Below are positions 58,301 to 64,000 of a stretch of DNA of 64,000 nt, in pieces (position 1 is the stretch's first letter; every line of letters begins with the position of its first letter). The translations under genes and the position numbers were made by a program. The stretch lies in the NCBI GenBank assembly GCA_963978895.1, contig OZ022239.1, forward strand, positions 31,119,906 through 31,183,905, given 5' to 3'. This DNA is from Erpobdella octoculata. Its lineage: Eukaryota; Annelida; Clitellata; Hirudinida; Erpobdellidae. Below the pieces are notes generated by a model. That model saw nothing but the letters and a program-made list of their open reading frames with translations. It had not been told where the DNA came from and made no database searches.

Positions 58301-60834
58301 TTGTTGTTATGACGATGATTATTATTATTATCGTGTAGTTGTGTTGTTGCATCGACTTGTCACGCTGTTGTTGTTTATCGTGTTTCGTATTATTATGTCG
58401 GGCCTGTGTGAGCAATTATTTTATCATCCTAACTATAATCATCATCATAAATCATCGTAGCTCTATTTCCAATCACCAACACTATCATCACTATAGTTAC
58501 CACCATCATCACTATAGTTACCACCATCATCACTATAGTTACCACCACCATCATCATCACTATAACTACCACTATCATCACCATAGTTACAACCACCTAA
58601 GGTCTCCATCTCCCATTGATCGGAGCATCAACATCACTTCCATCGCCACTGAGAAGGCCACGGAGGTCAGCGTTTACTTCAACAAGGTCGGCTCCACCTT
58701 CAGCCAGACGGATGATTTTGATTCGCCGCTGCCGACCAATCAGGTCCAGCCGAGGAACGGGCTGCTGTCTGACCACATAGAACTTCAGGCTAGCCAGCTT
58801 GAAACCGTATTGAGCATCGTAAGTGTTTGTTTGTCGCTTTTAGCCGTTAATAACGATAATGGGTTAGTGCCTACTGATCCCAGGACATCTGATCCCAGGA
58901 CAACTGATCCCAGTACAACTCATCCCAGGACAACTGATCCCAGGACAACTGATCCCACGGACAACTGATCCCACGGACAACTGATCCCATGGACAACTGA
59001 TCCCATAGACAACTGATCCCATAGACATAAGCAACTCATTTTTTAACTCATTTTTTGACGACAATGGTGGTGATGATGCTTACGTAGCCAGCTTACGATG
59101 GCTGGCTGCATACGATAACGGTGGTGGTGATAATGATACTGGCTACTTCAATTAGTAAACGGAGAAATAATATTTAGTATAAGTGCACGAGGGCACGATA
59201 CAAAGTCGAAATGAAATTGACAAGTTCGTATTACTTTTCATCGTTTCACTCCTTTCTGCGTGAAGTTCATAATGAGAAATGGAACCGTGCCAATCCAAAA
59301 ATAATAGAGTTTAGCTCATTTCAGAAGTTGTTTTTTCCGAAGATATGAATTAAATGAATTAATGAACACACTCCAACATTAATTCTTATCGGCTTATTTA
59401 GGAGTCCATGACTAGGACCATCACTACAACATCCAAACATACTCATACATACATACATACATACATACATACATACATACATACATACATACATACATTC
59501 GTACATACAAACAGAAATCGGAAATTATGTATGTTAATATCAGTTTATTGATTGCAGAAACAGTGAAATATAAAATGATGCAGATATGGGATCAGTTGTA
59601 TATGGGATCAGTTGTCCATGGGATCAGTTGTCCGTGGGATCAGTTGTCCCGGGATCAGTTGTCCTGGGATCAGTTGTCCTGGGATCAGTTGTCCTGGGAT
59701 CAGTAGTCCTGGGATCAGTTGTCCTGGGATCAGTTGCGATGATCCCAACGATAATATAACAGATGTTCATTTATTTTTTATTTCATTATACACATAATTA
59801 TTTTTAGATATATAATTATTTATTTGTATTTAATCATAAATATGCTTCTGGATGTGTTAAAAAAAATTTGTTTTTGTTTTTCAATAAGGCTAAAAAAGTT
59901 CTGGATAAAGATTTCTTACTGGAATTGGACACTTTAGCATCAGTAGTGTTTATGGTGAGTAAAACTTGTTTTTTTTCCACAACTCATTTGCATTCTTTTT
60001 TTCTTAATCTAATCCCACTCTCTTTTTCCACCACCATGTTTTTTTTCCACCACCATGTTTGTTTTTAACCACCATGTTTGTTTTCCACCACCATGTTTGT
60101 TTATAACCACCATGTTTGTTTGTTTCTAAACACAACGTTGCTTCTAACCACCACACTCGTTTTTCACCGAATCCTCCAGTCTCCTCACTCTTTCCTTCCG
60201 TCTATGCATGGTTACCCGTACTGGAGTTACACGGAAGCTCTCAGATTTGTCATGGTTCAACTTCTTAGAGACATCCTCTGTCATCAGAAGAGTTAGTTTT
60301 TTTAGTTTTTCTTTTATTCTCTCTCTCTTTCTCTGCGACACATTTTGTTCTTCCAGATTTCAAGCCGGAGTTTTCGCGCGAGGTGCAGGACTTTGTGAAG
60401 AAAATGTATGAAACCGGTCAGCTGATGCTGTTGCACAGAAACGACCCCAACCCCGTCGCGAGCTACAACAATCACAACAGCGACAGCGGCGTCAGTGCCG
60501 ACGTCAGCAGCACTAGCAATGGCAGTGGCGCCGGTCGCGACAAGTCGAGTCTCGACGTTTCGGAACTTCTCATTCAGAGTAATGTCATCTGTGTCGAGCT
60601 GTTACTCTGGGCAGTCCAGGAAGAAGCAGGTTGGATGAATGATTGAACCGATGCATGGTTGAATGAATGAATGAATGATTGAATTGATGCATGGTTGAAT
60701 GAATGAATGATTGAATTGATGCATGGTTGAATGAATGAATGATTGAATTGATGCTTGATTGATTTGATGTTTTGTTTAATAAAAGATTGAATACTTTAAT
60801 TATGTTATGATCCTATTCTGCCAGCATATTTTAT

Positions 60835-60870
<36 letters not shown>

Positions 60871-63775
60871 CACAGCTATGATAACTTTCAGACGCAGACA
60901 GCCTGTGCAACAAGTTGATAGAGAAGCTCGGATCAAATCTCGATTACAAGACACTTGTTCTTCAGCATTCCTTATTACTTGCATCGCTCAGGGTTGGGCG
61001 TGGTTATAGTTTTTATTATAAATTGTATTTTTTGTAAACTTATAGTTAATATCTATATTGTTATAATTTATAATGTTTTTATACTAGCATAATTAACTTT
61101 ATAGGGAAATTTTTAAAAATAGCTGACATTTTGAATTATTTTTTTATTTTCGTTTATTTGATATTTCAGAGCTTTTTATTTTTTATGTTTTATTATAATC
61201 AAATATTGACTTGAATTTTATAAAACGAGATTAAATAAAATCATCTACTTCAGAGGCTACTCTCATTAATCTTTCAGACCCTCGGAAGAATGGCGGAAAA
61301 GTTTCCGGTCTTTTCCCAGCCCGTCATTCAAGCTGCTCGAGACTTTCTCATCAGCCCATCCCCGATCCTCACCAAGCTGCATCGCCACATCATCATCGGG
61401 CCGACGCTTTCCGGCGGTCCGCTCTCCACGCCCTCCCCCAACTCGAACCAACATCCGAAAACATCTCCCTCTCCTTACGCGACTTCCCAGAAGCCGTCAC
61501 AATCCATCTTCCAGCAGCTGCCGGGTGTCTCCATAACCTACGCCGACAGTTACGAGAGCGTTCAGAGTTCGAGGCGGCAACAGAAGCCGAAGAAGTCGAA
61601 AGCGCACGTCATAATGGAGGCTTTGAGGGACGCTGCCATAGAGAACATTTGCAGGTGATGACGGGGGATGAGTCGTGTGTGTTTGTGTCGTCGTAGTGGA
61701 ATCTGGTTGTTGTGGTGATTGTCGTATCCAGTGTTGTTTCAGTTAGGGTTTTTCAGTTAGAGTATCAGTTAAAGTTAGCCAATTTAATATTTTTTAGTTA
61801 GTATTACAGTTAAAGTTAGCCAATTTAATATTTTTTAGTTAGTATTACAGTTAAAGTTAGCCAATTTAATATTTTTTAGTTAGTATTACAGTTAAAGTTA
61901 ATTGTTTTCATTTTTTCCAGTTAATATTAGAGTTAATAATTTTTTCAGTTACTATTACAGTTAGTATAACAGTTATTAATATAACCCAGTACTGATATTA
62001 CTAAGCAAACGCTGTATCAGTTTCACTTCTTGTGCATCTGAATTCCATTCTTTTTTGGTTAATAAAAGCAGGCAAAGTAGTCTGTGCGCTATTCTGGTTA
62101 ACCGTGTTTCCTATATCATTTTTGATTAGTTTGTGCTTGGTCTTTAGCTTTTTGCGATTTGTCTCCAAAACCTCAAGTTCTTTTGCCACTTCCTTATGTC
62201 TATGACTTTGATGATTTACTTTTCAACAGAGCTACGCAAGTTTCGACCACGTGAGCTTCTGAATCTTTTTCTCCCACACGTTGCACCGGCTTTTATCAGT
62301 AAAGGGTTCGTAACTTAAATAACGCCAAACTCCATTTTCTTGTTTTCGGCCAGAATGTATTTTTAACATTGTTTATATGTCGTTAAATGCAAATAAAGCG
62401 ATGAAAAAGAAAATCATAGTAGAGATAAAAGACACGAGTGGGTCCGGTTACCAAATATAAACAAAGAAATAAAATTTTGACGCATTTCTGTATTGGATTT
62501 TCCGAAAACATTTTTTTTTCAGTTTGTATTACAGTTACTACTTTTTTTTACTATTAGTATTACAATTAAAGTTAAAATTATTTTTCAGTTACAGTTTCAG
62601 TTAGTACTTAACTTAAATCTCTTTTTTCAGTTATTAGACCAAATTCAGTTAAAGTTACGCTTAACTGAAACAACACTGGTCGTATCATATGAGTTTTGGG
62701 TCTGGCTGGTTATGGAGATAAGGTTGATATTGATGATGATGATGTCAAAATATGTTTATGCAGTGATGATGATGATGTCAAAATATGTTTATGCAGTGAT
62801 GATGATGATGATGTCAAAATATGTTTATGCAGTGATGAAGATGTCAAAATATGTTTATGCAGTGGTGATGATGATGTCAAAATATGTTTATGCAGTGATG
62901 AAGATGTCAAAATATGTTTATGCAGTGGTGATGATGATGTTGCTCTTGTATTTTTTATTTAAGTTTTATGATCTGATTCGTGGAGAAAACTGATTAGCTA
63001 GTAAAAATTCACTTTACTGGCTTTGTTAATTTCATGCACGATAGAGCTCTGAAGGCAGGCCTGACTGTTGATCCGGAATGTGTTCAAGCTTTCTTGGCGA
63101 GTCTCTCCAATCGACTGTACATTGTTGAGGCCAGGGACAAGTTTGTTGTTTTGTTTTGTATTTATATATTTTTTTTTAAAATATTTTGTAACATTTGTTG
63201 TTTTCATAGGTTTATTATTATTTTTTTCATCTTTTAAAAAGTAAGCAATATATAACAAAGAACGACATGATCATGTATGCAGTTTTGAACGTCAAATAAT
63301 TCAACCTTTTAAGGTTTCAATAAACCCTCCTAAGGTTTCAATAAACCCTCCTAAGGTTTCAATAAACCCTCCTAAGGTTTCAATAAACCCTCCTAAGGTT
63401 TCAATAAACCCTCCTAAGGTTTCAGTAAACCCACTAAAGTGTAGAAAACCCACAAATGGGCAGTTTAATTGATGCTTGTGCAATTTTTTGTGCTTCAGAC
63501 TGAGCGGACAAGTTTTCAAAAGTCGAAAAGAAGTCACGCACATATAAAATTGAATATCTCTTTCTTGACTCTTCGTTTATTTTCTACACAGGCAACCCTC
63601 CCTGGTCTGTCAGAACACCCTCCTTACACTGGGCAGTGTGGCAGTCGCCCTCAAGGACACTCCCAAAACCGTTGAATCTGTTCTGCAGATCTTCCAGCAG
63701 AGGTTTTGCTCTCCACCGTCGACTTTGGACGTGCTCATCATCGATCAGATGGGCTGCCTCATCATAGCCGGATGT
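55303..63775 (+). CDS. PI4KA: PI4KA (phosphatidylinositol 4-kinase III alpha), exons 1-14, partial at the window end
   Basis: PI4KA makes PtdIns4P at the plasma membrane in a complex with TTC7, FAM126/hyccin and EFR3. Exons: 55303-55392, 56178-56300, 56540-56633, 57156-57241, 57513-57588, 57948-58299, 58602-58818, 59889-59954, 60180-60291, 60357-60629, 60892-60992, 61278-61654, 63045-63140, 63592 to about 63775. Phases agree throughout, giving about 749 codons of a protein usually near 2,100 aa. The diagnostic text is [20 protein letters not shown] with LSNRLYI (exon 13), and [28 protein letters not shown] (exon 14). Earlier matches are [42 protein letters not shown] and [10 protein letters not shown]. 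All of this is the N-terminal helical region; the kinase domain lies beyond the window. Exon 6 may hide a small intron in its pyrimidine-rich part (58010-58070). The last donor is uncertain. Confidence 0.95.
55903..56072 (+). pseudogene. Decayed duplicate of PI4KA 5' UTR and exon 1 in intron 1
   Basis: Compared with 55183-55345, the same blocks occur in the same order at a 720-bp offset: ttgaggaggc, attaagaaa-agaaaag, tttaatgc/cttaatgc, ttttcaaat, atggat, actcaag, gacctg, tattttgg and cttctggattt (cctcctgggttt). A 4-bp insertion after actcaag shifts the frame of the copy, and it lacks a usable donor. Confidence 0.75.
56758..56892 (+). repeat. Minisatellite, about 22-24-bp unit, in PI4KA intron 3
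   Basis: Six copies of gattaaaagtggtagcaagg with small variants. Confidence 0.92.
58488..58590 (+). repeat. Minisatellite, about 21-24-bp unit, before PI4KA exon 7
   Basis: Copies of accaccatcatcactatagtt immediately upstream of the exon 7 acceptor. Confidence 0.9.
58852..58860 (+). repeat. Left 9-bp target-site duplication
   Basis: aacgataat, repeated exactly at 59747-59755. Confidence 0.87.
58861..59746. mobile_element. Second foldback DNA transposon with arrayed termini and 9-bp TSD, in PI4KA intron 7
   Basis: The 886-bp element lies between exact 9-bp repeats. Ends start GGG (GGGTTAGTGCCTACTGATCC; inverted right end GGGATCATCGCAACTGATCC). Both termini (about 58873-59030 and 59588-59740) are arrays of a 14-15-bp unit, CTGATCCCAGGACAA. 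The interior (59031-59587) is non-coding and includes an (ACAT)n run. The architecture equals that of 4024-5647, but the unit sequence is different, so this is a second family built the same way. The Mutator-like assignment rests on the 9-bp duplication. Confidence 0.84.
59443..59497 (+). repeat. (ACAT)n microsatellite
   Basis: About 13 copies inside the foldback element. Confidence 0.96.
59747..59755 (+). repeat. Right 9-bp target-site duplication
   Basis: aacgataat, an exact match to 58852-58860. Confidence 0.87.
60634..60770 (+). repeat. Minisatellite in PI4KA intron 10
   Basis: Four copies of about 35 bp with gattgaattgatgcatggtt and gaat runs, starting just after the exon 10 donor. Confidence 0.9.
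60834..60872 (+). repeat. (CTA)n microsatellite
   Basis: About 13 trinucleotide copies about 20 bp before the exon 11 acceptor. Confidence 0.96.
61721..62686. mobile_element. hAT MITE with perfect 8-bp TSD in PI4KA intron 12
   Basis: The element proper is 61729-62678 (950 bp). The left terminus CAGTGTTGTTTCAGTTAG and the inverse of the right (CAGTGTTGTTTCAGTTAAG) match over 17 bp. The duplication gtcgtatc is exact (61721-61728 and 62679-62686). Subterminal repeats of about 50 bp (attacagttaaagttagcca) occur three times on the left; cagtta motifs also crowd the right end. No transposase is present. The first 8 bp of its terminus equal those of the MITE at 33733. Confidence 0.93.
62735..62940 (+). 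repeat. Minisatellite, about 33-36-bp unit, in PI4KA intron 12
   Basis: Six copies of gatgtcaaaatatgtttatg followed by cagtgatgatgatg-type variants. Frames over it are repeat translations. Confidence 0.93.
63312..63432 (+). repeat. Minisatellite, 21-bp unit, in PI4KA intron 13
   Basis: About six copies of aaggtttcaataaaccctcc. Confidence 0.95.
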
Positions 63776-63789
63776 GTTGGTGTCCGCGA

Positions 63790-63980
63790 TTGGGATGGGA
63801 TGATTGCGGTGGGATGGGGGTGATTGTGGTTGGATGGGGTGATTGTAGTGAGATTGGTGTGGGATTGGGTGATTATGATGAGATTGGTGTGGGATTGGGT
63901 GATTATGATGAGATTGGTGTGGGATTGGGTGATTATGATGAGATTGGGTGATTGTGGTGGGATGGGGTGATTGTGGTGCT
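63790..63980 (+). repeat. Minisatellite after PI4KA exon 14
   Basis: Copies of about 31 bp with gattatgatgagattggtgt and shorter gattgtggtgggatggggt variants, presumably in intron 14. Confidence 0.9.
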
Positions 63981-64000
63981 GGTGTTGGTAAAGAGAATGA

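Noticed and set aside
58873..59030. CRISPR-like or coding repeat (TDPRTTDP frame)
   Set aside because: Terminal array of a foldback element; the frame is a repeat translation and is mirrored on the other strand.
62493..62993. 166-codon frame
   Set aside because: It starts in the hAT MITE and continues through a 33-36-bp minisatellite; no domain.
30985..63775. Operon or functional pairing of SKIC3 and PI4KA
   Set aside because: The genes are 3.4 kb apart with transposons between them and act in unrelated pathways; the co-orientation is not evidence of linkage.

Overview
This is a eukaryotic, AT-rich, repeat-dense stretch of animal nuclear DNA. The evidence is two spliced conserved animal genes with GT-AG introns, metazoan-type LINEs (L2-like, CR1/Jockey-like, RTE-like, R4/Dong-like), hAT elements and MITEs, a tRNA-derived SINE, a Helitron, a Penelope-like remnant and many microsatellites. 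The standard code reads through all exons. An aquatic or otherwise non-vertebrate animal is my inference; the phylum cannot be fixed from the sequence.

Layout. 1-31 kb is a transposon graveyard. It holds an L2-like LINE in two head-to-head halves (about 233-3588), a 1.6-kb foldback element with arrayed inverted termini and a 9-bp target duplication (4024-5647), a non-autonomous Helitron (6760-8855), a three-unit higher-order tandem repeat (9308-13365), a Penelope-like remnant carrying a hammerhead-ribozyme fold (13322-14200), a second head-to-head LINE (about 17640-19988), a complete but dead hAT element with three nested insertions (20169-25444), a SINE that shares its 3' tail with the local L2-like LINEs (about 26757-26945), and a 5'-truncated L2-like LINE with a mutated catalytic box (about 28230-30245).

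30985-51949, plus strand, is a full-length SKIC3 (TTC37/SKI3) orthologue. I could assemble 39 exons by hand with every splice phase consistent, giving 1,541 codons plus a stop. It is the TPR scaffold of the cytoplasmic Ski complex that feeds RNA to the exosome. Its introns hold a hAT MITE, an RTE-like LINE end and a near-complete antisense R4/Dong-like LINE.

55303 to the window end, plus strand, is the 5' part of PI4KA (phosphatidylinositol 4-kinase III alpha): 14 exons and about 749 codons, all upstream of the kinase domain. Its introns hold a second 9-bp-TSD foldback element, a hAT MITE with perfect TSD, and a decayed duplicate of the promoter plus exon 1. The two genes lie head to tail with no sign of a functional link.

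The most notable structures are the ribozyme-bearing Penelope remnant, the two foldback elements whose termini are tandem arrays of short units, the twin-priming-like LINE inversion with an 8-bp shared breakpoint, the LINE/SINE tail sharing, and the PI4KA 5'-end duplication.
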